From assembly GCF_036421855.1 (NCBI RefSeq), contig NZ_JAZGOK010000002.1: DNA of 64,000 bases; one strand, given 5' to 3'. The notes under the pieces were generated by a model that worked only from the letters and a program-made list of their open reading frames with translations, was not told where the DNA came from and did no database searches. Each line of letters opens with the position of its first letter. The first letter of the stretch is position 1. The stretch is from Georgenia_B sunbinii. GTDB lineage: Bacteria; Actinomycetota; Actinomycetes; Actinomycetales; Actinomycetaceae. Below, piece by piece: positions 27,531-35,670 of this stretch. The translations under genes and the position numbers were made by a program.

Positions 27531-28424
27531 TCAGCCCGCGAGGTGCAGCTCGTCGACGACCCGCGCGACACGCGCCCGCGCGGCGGCGCCGAGGCCCTGG
27601 ACCGGACGGGGCAGCGAGTCGGCCGCGACCAAGCCGAGCTGCTCGAGGATCGCTGCGGTGACCCGGTAGCTGCCGTGCTCGGCGAACAGGGCCCACAACG
27701 GTTCCAGCCGAGCGGATTCTGCGCTGGCCGCCGCGTGGTCGCCCGAGCGGGCAGCGCGGCTGATCGTCAGAGCAGGCCCGGGCAGCGCGCCGCCGAGGAC
27801 GGAGTACCAGGCGTCGCAGCCGGCGTTCAGGCCGGTGGCTGCGAGGCTGTCACCCGACACACCCACGGTGACGGTTGCCGGGATGTGGTCCCGGATGGCC
27901 CGCACGCGCGCCGCCGCCGCGGCGGGCTCGGCGGGCACCCCGGGGATCTTGATCGACGCCACCTGCGGCAGTGCCGCGATCCGTGCGTAGAGGTCGTCGC
28001 TGAACGCCACGTGGGTGGTGCCGGGGTTGTCATAGACCACGAGCGGCACGGAGAGACCCGCCGTGACGTCCTCGAACAGTCCGAACACCTCGTCGTCGCC
28101 CAGGGCCTGATAGGTGACCGGTGCCAGCAGCACCGCGCTCGCGCCGGCCTGCTGCGCGTCCTCGGCGAGCGCCTGCACCTGGGAGGTACGCATCGCACCG
28201 ATCCCCACGATGACCGGCACCGAGCCGGCGTGCTGCACCGCGCTCCGAACGACGCGCCGTCGCTCCTCGCCATCGAGGTACATGTACGAGCCGGTCGACC
28301 CCAGCGCGGCGATCGAGTCGACTTCAGCAGCAGCCAGCCGGCCGATGAGGCGTGCGTAGGCCGCTTCGTCGAACGCGTCCTCGCGCAGCGGGGTGTGTGG
28401 GAAGGCGCTGAGACCGGTGAACAT
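27531..28424 (-). CDS. dihydrodipicolinate synthase/N-acetylneuraminate lyase family aldolase
   Basis: The 297-residue TIM-barrel class I aldolase has the G-S-T-G motif (ALGSTGSYMYLD), the catalytic tyrosine in VVYDNPGTTHV and the Schiff-base lysine in VASIKIPGVP. It is a paralogue outside a lysine operon, so its substrate is probably another pyruvate- or keto-acid-derived aldol. The ATG at 28424 is preferred over the in-frame ATG at 28439 because a CTGGAG sequence lies about 6 nt upstream of it, whereas nothing suitable precedes the other. The 286 bp upstream hold no gene I can support. Confidence 0.87.
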   Translation of the reverse strand: MFTGLSAFPHTPLREDAFDEAAYARLIGRLAAAEVDSIAALGSTGSYMYLDGEERRRVVRSAVQHAGSVPVIVGIGAMRTSQVQALAEDAQQAGASAVLLAPVTYQALGDDEVFGLFEDVTAGLSVPLVVYDNPGTTHVAFSDDLYARIAALPQVASIKIPGVPAEPAAAAARVRAIRDHIPATVTVGVSGDSLAATGLNAGCDAWYSVLGGALPGPALTISRAARSGDHAAASAESARLEPLWALFAEHGSYRVTAAILEQLGLVAADSLPRPVQGLGAAARARVARVVDELHLAG

Positions 28425-28710
28425 CGAGACTCCAGTCATCGGATCGGGAGGTGCACAGGCCGATAATCTCATCAGGACGACAATCCTTGCCGGCCCGGGT
28501 GCCGCGCTGGGCCTACAGCTCCTCGGGCTGTTCCTCCGTCGGCGGGGCACGATGAGAGAGGATCGCCGACACGGACAGGATGGCTTCCTCTTCAGGGCGA
28601 TAGCAGCCCGCAGCCGCAGCGCGCGCCCGGGAGCAACGGTCGACCGGCCCTCCCGGTCCGACGCCGCGGCCTATCGGAGCACCTTGACCATCCGGTTGGA
28701 CGACTAGCGC

Positions 28711-29775
28711 TCAGCCCATATCCCGCACCCGGGTGAGCACCTCCCACGCCCTGCGGTCGAGGCTCTCGAACTCACCGGTCACCGCTCGGCGCATGTTGCG
28801 CTGCGGACGGGAGTCGCGGGTGGGTGGGCTCCAGTGGTGCTCGTAGGTGTTGACCGCCTGCAGCACCGCGTGCGCCGTCCCGGCCCACGGCGCGACCCGT
28901 CGGTCACTGACGTAGGCCTGGGCGAGGGCGGCGCGCTTGGCCTCCGCGTTGCGCAACGCCTGGGTCCCCAGCCGGTCGCCGTCGTCCCCCGTGCGTGGTA
29001 CCCAGGCGTCGAGGAACCGGTCCCACGTCCGCAGGTCGATGTCGATCCGGCACAGGGCGGCGATCTCCGCCGCGAAGTCCTCGGCCACGGTGTAGACGAT
29101 GCTCAGTGCCGAGCGGGCCGAGGCGAGCTTGGCCCGCGAGTGGCGCGAGTGCCGGATCCGCAGCTGCTGGCCGTCCTCCCGGAGAGCCGCCGCACGGGTG
29201 TTGTCGCACACGACGTCGGTGACCGTGCGCTTGTAGGTGGTCGAGAGTGATCCGTCGAGGGTGGTGGTGGCCAGCAGGTTCGGCCGGAACTCGACGCCCT
29301 CGGGCGTGGTGATCGACTCCGGGACGCTCACCTCCACCCACGCGGCGGCGCCGTCGCGCAGTACGCCGGCCGAGCTGATCGAGAGCGAGTCATCGAGGAT
29401 GTTCGCGACCGTCGCCAGCAGGTACTCGGTGTACTGGTGCGGCTCGTAGAAGTCGGTGAACACACCGAGGACGTGCCCGTTGTCGCTGCGGGTGATCGCC
29501 TGGCGGCCGGCGACGGCCTCCCACCGCATGGGCATGCCGTCGGCGCCGCGGTGGGTCATGGTGAGGATGTCCGCCGGCCGCTCCACGGCGATCGGCACCG
29601 ACACCGCCTGCCAGGCGAACAAGCGCCGTGCGACGTCGTCGGGCGGGATCGGGCCGGCATAGTGGTTCGGCTCCGCGCCCTGGTGCTCGGCTCGGTAGTG
29701 CCAGGCGGTGCCGCGGTACCGGGTGTTGCCGATGAGGATGTTGGTGTTGAGTGACTGCAGTGTCTCGGTCGTCAT
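28711..29775 (-). CDS. DUF932 / phage- and plasmid-like protein
   Basis: The 354-residue protein matches the DUF932 family, usually carried by phages and plasmids (TIGR03299-type): MTHRGADGMPMRWEAVAGRQAITRSDNGHVLGVFTDFYEPHQ, then RPNLLATTTLDGSLSTTYKRTVTDVVCDNT and a C-terminal YEHHWSPP. It has a strong Shine-Dalgarno AAGGAGG ahead of ATG 29775. Its function is unknown. No integrase, transposase or replication gene is nearby, so it looks like a stand-alone remnant or recruit. Confidence 0.85.
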   Translation of the reverse strand: MTTETLQSLNTNILIGNTRYRGTAWHYRAEHQGAEPNHYAGPIPPDDVARRLFAWQAVSVPIAVERPADILTMTHRGADGMPMRWEAVAGRQAITRSDNGHVLGVFTDFYEPHQYTEYLLATVANILDDSLSISSAGVLRDGAAAWVEVSVPESITTPEGVEFRPNLLATTTLDGSLSTTYKRTVTDVVCDNTRAAALREDGQQLRIRHSRHSRAKLASARSALSIVYTVAEDFAAEIAALCRIDIDLRTWDRFLDAWVPRTGDDGDRLGTQALRNAEAKRAALAQAYVSDRRVAPWAGTAHAVLQAVNTYEHHWSPPTRDSRPQRNMRRAVTGEFESLDRRAWEVLTRVRDMG

Positions 29776-29860
29776 TGGGATCGGCCTCCTTGACGACACC
29801 ACACCACCGACCACTGACATCCCCCGATGAGTTCACCGCCTCCGCTCGGTCCATCCCTGC

Positions 29861-30550
29861 ATGAGCACCTTCGTCCTCGTCCCCGGTGCCGGCGGCTCGA
29901 GCTGGCAGTGGCACCTCGTCGTCGCCCACCTCGAGGAGCGTGGCCACCGTGCCGTCGCTGTCGACCTGCCGGCCGGTGACGACTCCGCCGGCCTGGCCGA
30001 GTACTCCCGGGTGGTCCGCGCTGCCGTACCGGCCGATGACGACGTCGTCCTCGTGGCGCAGTCGATGGGCGGCCTGGTCGCACCGATCGTCTGCACGCAG
30101 GTCGCTGTCCGCCTGCTCATCATGCTCAACGCGATGATCCCGGCGCCCGGTGAGACAGGGGGCGAGTGGTGGGCTGCCACCGGGCAGTCGATCGCGATGG
30201 CCGACCACGCCAGGGAACTGGGGCTCGACCCTGCCGATCTCGAGGACCCCGCTGTGCTCTACGGTCACGACGTTCCGCCACAGCTCTTCGCCGAGGCCGA
30301 GCGACGGACGACGGACCAGTCCGGGACACCGTTCACCGAGCCGTGGCCGCTGCGGTCCTGGCCGGGCGTCCCGACCCGCGTGCTGGCAGCTCGGGAGGAC
30401 CGACTCTTCCCGATCAGCCTGCAGCGGCGGGTGGCCCACGAGCGTCTCGGCCTACCCGTCGACGTCATCGACGGCGGGCACCTCGCGCTCCTCAGCCGTC
30501 CCGCCGTGGTTGCCGACCGGCTGGACGCCTACTGGCGCGAGATCGCCTGA
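29861..30550 (+). CDS. alpha/beta hydrolase
   Basis: The 229-residue cytosolic hydrolase begins STFVLVPGAGGSSWQW (oxyanion region). It has the nucleophile elbow AQSMGG (Ser), an acid region near LAAREDRLFP and the catalytic His in IDGGHLALLSRP. This fits the small esterase/salicylate-esterase-like group. Substrate unknown. It is divergent from the DUF932 gene and co-directional with the next gene, 91 bp downstream. Confidence 0.88.
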   Translation: MSTFVLVPGAGGSSWQWHLVVAHLEERGHRAVAVDLPAGDDSAGLAEYSRVVRAAVPADDDVVLVAQSMGGLVAPIVCTQVAVRLLIMLNAMIPAPGETGGEWWAATGQSIAMADHARELGLDPADLEDPAVLYGHDVPPQLFAEAERRTTDQSGTPFTEPWPLRSWPGVPTRVLAAREDRLFPISLQRRVAHERLGLPVDVIDGGHLALLSRPAVVADRLDAYWREIA

Positions 30551-30641
30551 CCGCGGGCACGGACCGTCGTGGTGCACCGGTGCGATTCACGGGAGCCGTC
30601 CCCCACTATCGGCTCCACGGTCGGCATGGCATGGTCAAGAC

Positions 30642-31400
30642 ATGGATGTCGAGAGCACTCACCGACCGGTCGAGCACGATGCCGTGCCGCCGTGGCTGGC
30701 ACTCCCCGAGGACTGGCCATCGGTCGACGACGTGCTGCTGGACGCGGCGATCGACCTCAGCCTCGCCGCGCTGAGCACGACGACGACGAACCCGGCGCAC
30801 CGGCGCTTGGCCCGGTACTACGACCGCGCCGGAACCAACGCCGCCTCTACGTTCCTCTCCCTGGAGCCGACGGAGTGGCGGAACGTCACGGCGACCGATC
30901 TCCTCGCGACCTCGCTGCTCGACGTCACCTTCACGCCGCATGACGTGCGCCGCCTCCTCGAGCCCGGCCCGGTACGCGACCGGATGACCACCGCGCTGTG
31001 TGAGCTGCCCGATGCCCTCCTGGCCACGGCAGACACCGACGCGCTGGTGGCGATGGGCGAGTTCTACCTCGCGGTGCTCGACGCGGTCAGCTCCTCCGAG
31101 GGGCAGCGGCCGGACCGCTGGGTCGTCGCCAGCAAGCTCTGCGCGCGCAAGCGTCCCGATCTCTACCCGATCCGTGACGCCGGGGTCCGGGAGCTGTTCG
31201 GCACGACTGATTACAACGACCACCGCGCGGACTGGCAGGTGTTCCGGCACGTCATCGCCCACCACGACGTCACCCACGCGATCGACACGGCCCGCCAGGC
31301 GACGCTGACCGAGACCGGAGGCAACCCGGTCGACACCAGTCGGTTGCGCCTGCTCGACGTCGCGCTGTTCACCTACCGCTCCACCTCTTCCGGAGGCTGA
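30642..31400 (+). CDS. DUF6308-like conserved protein
   Basis: The 252-residue protein is soluble and mostly helical: MDVESTHRPVEHDAVPPWL, ARYYDRAGTNAASTFLSLEP, ATDLLATSLLDVTFTPHDVRRLLEPGP, KLCARKRPDLYPIRDAGV and LRLLDVALFTYR. The pattern recalls DUF6308 proteins of actinobacteria, which have unknown function. The ATG at 30642 begins the conserved part; a longer upstream extension overlaps the hydrolase out of frame and is rejected. A CATGGT hexamer 6 nt before it may be a leaderless -10. Confidence 0.7.
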   Translation: MDVESTHRPVEHDAVPPWLALPEDWPSVDDVLLDAAIDLSLAALSTTTTNPAHRRLARYYDRAGTNAASTFLSLEPTEWRNVTATDLLATSLLDVTFTPHDVRRLLEPGPVRDRMTTALCELPDALLATADTDALVAMGEFYLAVLDAVSSSEGQRPDRWVVASKLCARKRPDLYPIRDAGVRELFGTTDYNDHRADWQVFRHVIAHHDVTHAIDTARQATLTETGGNPVDTSRLRLLDVALFTYRSTSSGG

Positions 31401-31405
31401 GGCCC

Positions 31406-31495
31406 GCGGACAATCCCGCTCTCGCCGACAAGTCGGCTCTCGCGGACAATCCCGCTGTCGCGGACAAGTCGACTCTCGCGGACAAGTCGGCTCTC
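31406..31495. repeat. five tandem 18-bp repeats in two alternating types
   Basis: Units at 31406, 31424, 31442, 31460 and 31478, each 18 bp. Type A is GCGGACAATCCCGCTCTC (units 1 and 3) and type B is GCGGACAAGTCGGCTCTC (units 2, 4 and 5), with point changes. Unit 2 contains GCCGACAAGTCGGC, a 6-bp palindromic stem. The array fills the space between the DUF6308-like gene and a convergent membrane gene. Any reading frames through it are repeats of 6 codons and not supported as genes. Confidence 0.88.
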
Positions 31496-31511
31496 GCGGG
31501 TGGGGGTGGGG

Positions 31512-31814
31512 TTAGGGGTTGAAGAAGAGGGCGGCGGTGGTGAGGACGGCGACGGCGCCGAGCCCCCAGACCTCGCGGGAACGGGCGCGGCCCGGTCGCG
31601 CCGCGCCAAACCCGGTTGCCAGCGCCAGGCTCACCGGGATGAGCCACCAGCCGAGGACGCCGTACTCCTCCCACGGCCAGTGGGAGACCTCACCGATCCG
31701 CTGCAGCTGAGGCAGCAGCGCCAGGACGATGACGACCGGGACCGGGACCGCGAACACCACCATCAGCCAGGTCAGGATCCGGGGTCGGGCACTGCTGCCG
31801 ACGACCAACGACAT
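31512..31814 (-). CDS. small membrane protein, three predicted helices
   Basis: The 100-residue protein starts MSLVVGSSARPRILTW. It has hydrophobic segments at about 14-34, 51-68 and 80-97 and a basic loop RPGRARSREVW. No family is recognised. It faces away from the type VII secretion operon, whose first gene starts 248 bp off. A short inverted repeat GCAACG-TCCAT-CGTTGC (31857-31873) lies in that shared upstream gap and could be an operator. An upstream in-frame extension exists but has no membrane or domain character. Confidence 0.6.
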   Translation of the reverse strand: MSLVVGSSARPRILTWLMVVFAVPVPVVIVLALLPQLQRIGEVSHWPWEEYGVLGWWLIPVSLALATGFGAARPGRARSREVWGLGAVAVLTTAALFFNP

Positions 31815-32062
31815 GTCTCCACCGGGTGCAGCCACGAGCGAGCCCTTCGTGTTCGCGCAACGTCCATCGTTGCCGCGCACCCCCCGTGTCTCGGACCCTA
31901 CCTCGGTCCGCAGGCACGAAGCGCCGTTCCAGCCGCGCCACCGAGTGGCCCGATTTCCACCGGAGCGACCCTCGTGTGCCACTATCGTCCCGACACGGGC
32001 GCGGGGGTGGTCACCTCGTTGCGCCCGCGGCCACGTCGTCGAGGGAAGGTCAGGACAAGTCC

Positions 32063-33061
32063 ATGACGGTCGCTCCCGCGATCTCGTGCGGGGTGTGTGC
32101 GACGCCGGTGAGTACGTCCGCCGAGCGTTGCCCCTCGTGCGGTGCGGCCACCTCGACGGCCCCTGCCACGGCGCCCAGCTCACTGCCCACCCTGCTCGCC
32201 GGCTGCCGGCGTGCCGGCGCGATGCCACGGGCGCTGGCAGTCGGCGTCGACGTCGTCCTCGCGCTGGGGCTGGCGCTGACGGCCATCCTCGGGCCGGAGC
32301 GGCTCGCGACGGCCGCCTGGGTAGCAACGGCGCTCTACGTCTTGCTCACGCTCATCGCGGTGGCTGTCGCCGGGCGGACGATCGGCGGACTGCTCGCCGG
32401 AATCCGTACCGTCGACCTCTTCACCGGCCTGCCCCTCGGGCTCGGCCGCGTCGTCATCGTCTGGCGGGCCGACGGCATCACCCTCGACGTCCGACGCGGG
32501 CGCGACCCCGCTCGCACGGTGAGCCACGCGCGCCCCGTGCCGCCGCGGCCCGCGCCCGCCGCGACCGGCGCCGGAAGCTGGGGTCCCGCACCGGCCCAGC
32601 CCGCGCCGCCTCACGCCCTTCGCCCCCCGGTGAGTGCCGCTCCGGCGCCCGGAGCCCAGCCGACGATGCGCCCCGAGCCGCCCGTCCCGGCTCCGGCACC
32701 TCCGGCGCAGCCCGTCGCCATGGTGGTCACCACCGCCGACGGCGGGCGTTTCACCACCACCGGCACCGCCCTGCTCGGACGCAACCCCCAGCCGCGCGAC
32801 GCCGAGCACGTCGATGCCCTCGTCCCGGTCAACGACCTCCAGCGCACCGTGTCCAAGACCCACGCCACCCTCCGGTGGGACGGCCGGACGCTGTGGGTCA
32901 CCGACCGGGGATCGACCAACGGCACCGCCGTCACCGACCCGGCCGGCACGTGGCGGCGCCTCACGCCACGGGTCGAGCTCCCGCTCGAGCCTGGCTCGAC
33001 GGTCCACCTCGGCGACCAGCCGGTGACTGTCACCACCACCGCAGAAGGAGACCCCCGATGA
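32063..33061 (+). CDS. zinc-ribbon / RDD / FHA three-domain membrane protein of the T7SS locus
   Basis: The 332-residue protein begins with a four-cysteine zinc ribbon (C9, C12, C23, C26). An RDD-type membrane domain follows (about 45-150; CRRAGAMPRALAVGVDVVLALG and GRTIGGLLAGIRTVD), then a Pro/Ala-rich linker. The C-terminal FHA domain (about 222-325) has LGRNPQ, SKTHATLRW and GSTNGT, the residues that recognise phosphothreonine. It opens the type VII secretion operon, and its stop overlaps the next ATG. Membrane-anchored FHA proteins in ESX loci are thought to read phosphorylation of partners; no active Ser/Thr kinase is encoded in this window. Confidence 0.87.
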   Translation: MTVAPAISCGVCATPVSTSAERCPSCGAATSTAPATAPSSLPTLLAGCRRAGAMPRALAVGVDVVLALGLALTAILGPERLATAAWVATALYVLLTLIAVAVAGRTIGGLLAGIRTVDLFTGLPLGLGRVVIVWRADGITLDVRRGRDPARTVSHARPVPPRPAPAATGAGSWGPAPAQPAPPHALRPPVSAAPAPGAQPTMRPEPPVPAPAPPAQPVAMVVTTADGGRFTTTGTALLGRNPQPRDAEHVDALVPVNDLQRTVSKTHATLRWDGRTLWVTDRGSTNGTAVTDPAGTWRRLTPRVELPLEPGSTVHLGDQPVTVTTTAEGDPR

Positions 33062-34125
33062 GCGTTCGCCACCCGGCCCTGGATGGCCGCGCGGGCGCCG
33101 CGCTCGTCACCGAGACACGCGCGGAAGTCGCCTACCTCAGCGAGTCGCGCGCCAGCCTGCTGGTGCAGGCGGCGGCCGAGGGACGCCGGGTCATCCTCGT
33201 CAGCGACGAGGTCACCAGGCTGACCTACCCGCTGCAGCAGCTGCTCCAGGATGTCCACGGCGGCTGGGTGGTCCGCGGCACCGACGGCACGCTGCGCAAC
33301 GGCCTCAACGGCCGGCGGCTCGCCACCATCGCGGAGGTCCTCGACGCGACGCCGTTGCAGACGCAGGACGACGTCGCGGTCCGGTACCTGCGGCCCGGCC
33401 CCGGCTCGTCCGAGGCGGTCCAGCTCGTCATCTCCCAGTCGGTGCGCCACAAGGCGGTCGACACCACGCTGCTCGGCGGCACCGTCGAGATCCTTGCCAC
33501 CGAGCTCGCCGGCGCCGTCCCGACCGGCTGGGGCCCGTTCGAGCCCGCGCTGCGCCGCTGGGACCGCACCGCCCTCACCGAGCTGGCACGCTCACGGATG
33601 CCCAGGGAGTCCACGCTGGTCGTCGCCGGCGAGACCGACCGGCCGCTCAGCGCCACCATCCAGGTCCTCCGAACCTCTGACGGCCTCGAGGAGACCACCC
33701 AGCTCATGCTCCCGGTCGGTGCGCCGGGCAGCGACACCACCCGCCGCGCGCTGGAGGCCCTCCCCGGGGCGTTCGCCTCGCTGGCAGCCCACCACATGCC
33801 CCAGTTCGGACTGGTGCTGGCGCGCACCGGGCGCCGCGACCTCACCCTCGACTCGACGCTCGCTGCGCCGCCGACGGTGGCCGGCATGCTCATCGGCCCG
33901 CCCGGGGTGCGCCAGCTCGGCCTCGACGTCCCGGCGCTGGCCGAACGGTTCGACGCGCGCGTCGTCGGACGCCCCCGCATCCCCGGGCTGTACTTCCCGC
34001 TCGGCGGGCTCACCGACCCGGGCTGGGAGCGGCTGGACGCCGTCGTCGACCACCTCGGCAGGGAACGCGTCCAGAGCATCGTCGACCTCGCGGGCACCTG
34101 GTTGGAGAGCAGCCGTGGCCGCTGA
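33058..34125 (+). CDS. DUF6177-like T7SS-associated protein
   Basis: The 355-residue soluble alpha/beta protein starts MSVRHPALDGRAGAALVTETRAEVAYLSESRA, with VVAGETDRPLSATIQVLRTSDG and LYFPLGGLTDPGWERLD further on. I associate it with DUF6177 proteins, which occur beside EccC/EccD in Micrococcales. It overlaps both neighbours (ATGA at 33058; its stop lies inside the next gene), so it belongs to the secretion operon. The function is unknown. It has no membrane segment and no ATP-binding motif that I can see. Confidence 0.75.
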   Translation: MSVRHPALDGRAGAALVTETRAEVAYLSESRASLLVQAAAEGRRVILVSDEVTRLTYPLQQLLQDVHGGWVVRGTDGTLRNGLNGRRLATIAEVLDATPLQTQDDVAVRYLRPGPGSSEAVQLVISQSVRHKAVDTTLLGGTVEILATELAGAVPTGWGPFEPALRRWDRTALTELARSRMPRESTLVVAGETDRPLSATIQVLRTSDGLEETTQLMLPVGAPGSDTTRRALEALPGAFASLAAHHMPQFGLVLARTGRRDLTLDSTLAAPPTVAGMLIGPPGVRQLGLDVPALAERFDARVVGRPRIPGLYFPLGGLTDPGWERLDAVVDHLGRERVQSIVDLAGTWLESSRGR

Positions 34126-34360
34126 CTCCGACGCCCTTATCCTCGAGTCCGCCCGGGTCCACCGGCAGCGGCTGCGTGGCGCCTTCCTCCACGGCGAGCT
34201 CGTCGACCGGCGCCCCACCAAGGACAACGTCCGCCGGTTCGTCGGCAGCGTCGTCTTCGCCGCGCTCGCCTGCGCCGGGTGCGCGGGGTGGTCCTTCATC
34301 CAGGCGAACACCGGTGACCAGGCGGCGACCGCGCACCAGACCGAGATGGATGCCAGATGA
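34115..34360 (+). CDS. single-pass small membrane protein of the T7SS operon
   Basis: The 81-residue protein starts at GTG 34115, overlapping the preceding stop. It has a charged N-terminal half (ESARVHRQRLRGAFLHGELVDRRPTKDNVRRF), one helix (about 47-66; VGSVVFAALACAGCAGWSFI) and a short polar tail. Its stop overlaps the eccD start. The topology (cytosolic N-terminus, single helix) recalls the N-terminal anchor of EccB but without EccB's large periplasmic domain. It could be a minimal replacement or simply an accessory subunit. Confidence 0.8.
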   Translation: MAADSDALILESARVHRQRLRGAFLHGELVDRRPTKDNVRRFVGSVVFAALACAGCAGWSFIQANTGDQAATAHQTEMDAR

Positions 34361-35670
34361 GTGACTACACCCGACTGACGCTCGTGGGGACCTCCACCCG
34401 CGCCGACGTCGTCGTCCCCTCGACCGAGGCGCTGGGTGCGATGGTCCCCGACCTCCTCGACCTCCTCCGTGAGGAGCCGCACGAGGTGCCGCAGTCGGTC
34501 TCCCTCGTCCGGGTGACCGGCGAGCAGGTCGATCTCAGCGCCGACTGCGTCTCGCAGAACCTGCCCGACGGCGAGGTGCTGCGCCTGGTCCGGACGTCCG
34601 ACGCGCCGCCTCCCCCGCAGGTCGCCGACGTGACCGACTCGGCGGCCGACCACCTCGAGGAGCGTGGCGACCGCTGGACGCTGCGCACCCGGCAGGCAGT
34701 TGCCACGGCAGCGGTGGGGATCGCCACCGCGGTGGCCTCTCTCGTGCTCGTGCTGAGCGCGGCCGCGGACACCGTCCGGCTGCCGCTGCTCGCTGGTGGC
34801 GTTGTGGTCGCCGCGGTCGCTGCCGCCGTGCTGGGCCGCGCCGGCCGTCACTACGCCGGCGGGGTCCTCACCGCGGTGGGCGTGGGACTCGTTCCGGCTC
34901 TCGTGCTCGCCGCCCTGCCGACGCTCGACCTGTCCGACACGCTGCGGCTGGGCCTGGTGGCCCTGTGGGTCGTGCTGGGCGCAGGGATCGGCGTCGGCCG
35001 CGCGTCCCGCGGCGCGCTCACCGGTGCGGTCGCCGGCATCGCCCTCACGCTGCTGGCCCTCGCGCTGGACAACCTGCTGCCAACGGTCGAGGCGAACGCC
35101 GTCGTCGCTACGGTCACCGCGCTCGCCGCAGGGCTCCTGCCCTGGTACGCCATGACCTCCTCGGGGCTCACCGGCCTCGACGACCAGGCGCTCGACGGCG
35201 ACCCGCCGGCCACCGGTCAGGTGCGCCGGTCCATCACCGACGCCTACCGCGTCCTCACCTGGTCCACCGTCGCCGTGGCCATCACCGCCGCATGGGCGAC
35301 GGCGGGGCTCCTCACCTCCCACTCGGACGCCGCCGTCGTGCTCGGCCTGCTCACCGTCCTCGTGCTGGCGCTGCGGACCCGGAGCCTGCCGCTGCGCGCC
35401 CAGGTCGTGGCGCTGTGGGCCGCGGTGCTCTTCGCGGTCATCGTCCTGCTGTTCGGACCCGTCGCGACGCAGAGCCCGACGCTCGCCGCGGCCGTAGCAG
35501 CCGGCCTCGGCGTGGTCATCGCCATCGGTGCCGCGCTGACGCCGTCGGGCCGCCAGCGTGCCCGCCTCCGGCGCCTGGGCGACCTCGCCGAGACCATCGG
35601 CGTGCTCGGCATCCTGCCGGTCCTGCTCGGCGTGCTCGGTTTCTACGGCCGGCTCCTGGAGACGTTCTGA
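34357..35670 (+). CDS. eccD: EccD-like type VII secretion integral membrane protein
   Basis: The 437-residue protein has an N-terminal ubiquitin-like (YukD-type) domain (about 1-85; YTRLTLVGTSTRADVVVPST... EVLRLV), a charged linker, and about 11 transmembrane helices from residue 118 to the end. This is the EccD layout, which forms the membrane pore scaffold with EccC. Start and stop overlap both neighbours (ATGA and TGATG), so translation is coupled. The gene is of normal length for the family. Confidence 0.9.
   Translation: MSDYTRLTLVGTSTRADVVVPSTEALGAMVPDLLDLLREEPHEVPQSVSLVRVTGEQVDLSADCVSQNLPDGEVLRLVRTSDAPPPPQVADVTDSAADHLEERGDRWTLRTRQAVATAAVGIATAVASLVLVLSAAADTVRLPLLAGGVVVAAVAAAVLGRAGRHYAGGVLTAVGVGLVPALVLAALPTLDLSDTLRLGLVALWVVLGAGIGVGRASRGALTGAVAGIALTLLALALDNLLPTVEANAVVATVTALAAGLLPWYAMTSSGLTGLDDQALDGDPPATGQVRRSITDAYRVLTWSTVAVAITAAWATAGLLTSHSDAAVVLGLLTVLVLALRTRSLPLRAQVVALWAAVLFAVIVLLFGPVATQSPTLAAAVAAGLGVVIAIGAALTPSGRQRARLRRLGDLAETIGVLGILPVLLGVLGFYGRLLETF

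Noticed and set aside
28393..28707. Possible 104-codon gene in the gap between the aldolase and DUF932 genes
   Set aside because: Arg/Ser-rich, no Shine-Dalgarno, overlaps the aldolase start on the other strand.
31406..31495. CRISPR-like array at the 18-bp repeats
   Set aside because: Units are directly adjacent with no unique spacers and no cas genes are present.
34115..34360. Truncated EccB
   Set aside because: It has one helix but no large extracytoplasmic domain, and it is intact, overlapping both neighbours cleanly, so it is more likely a distinct small protein.
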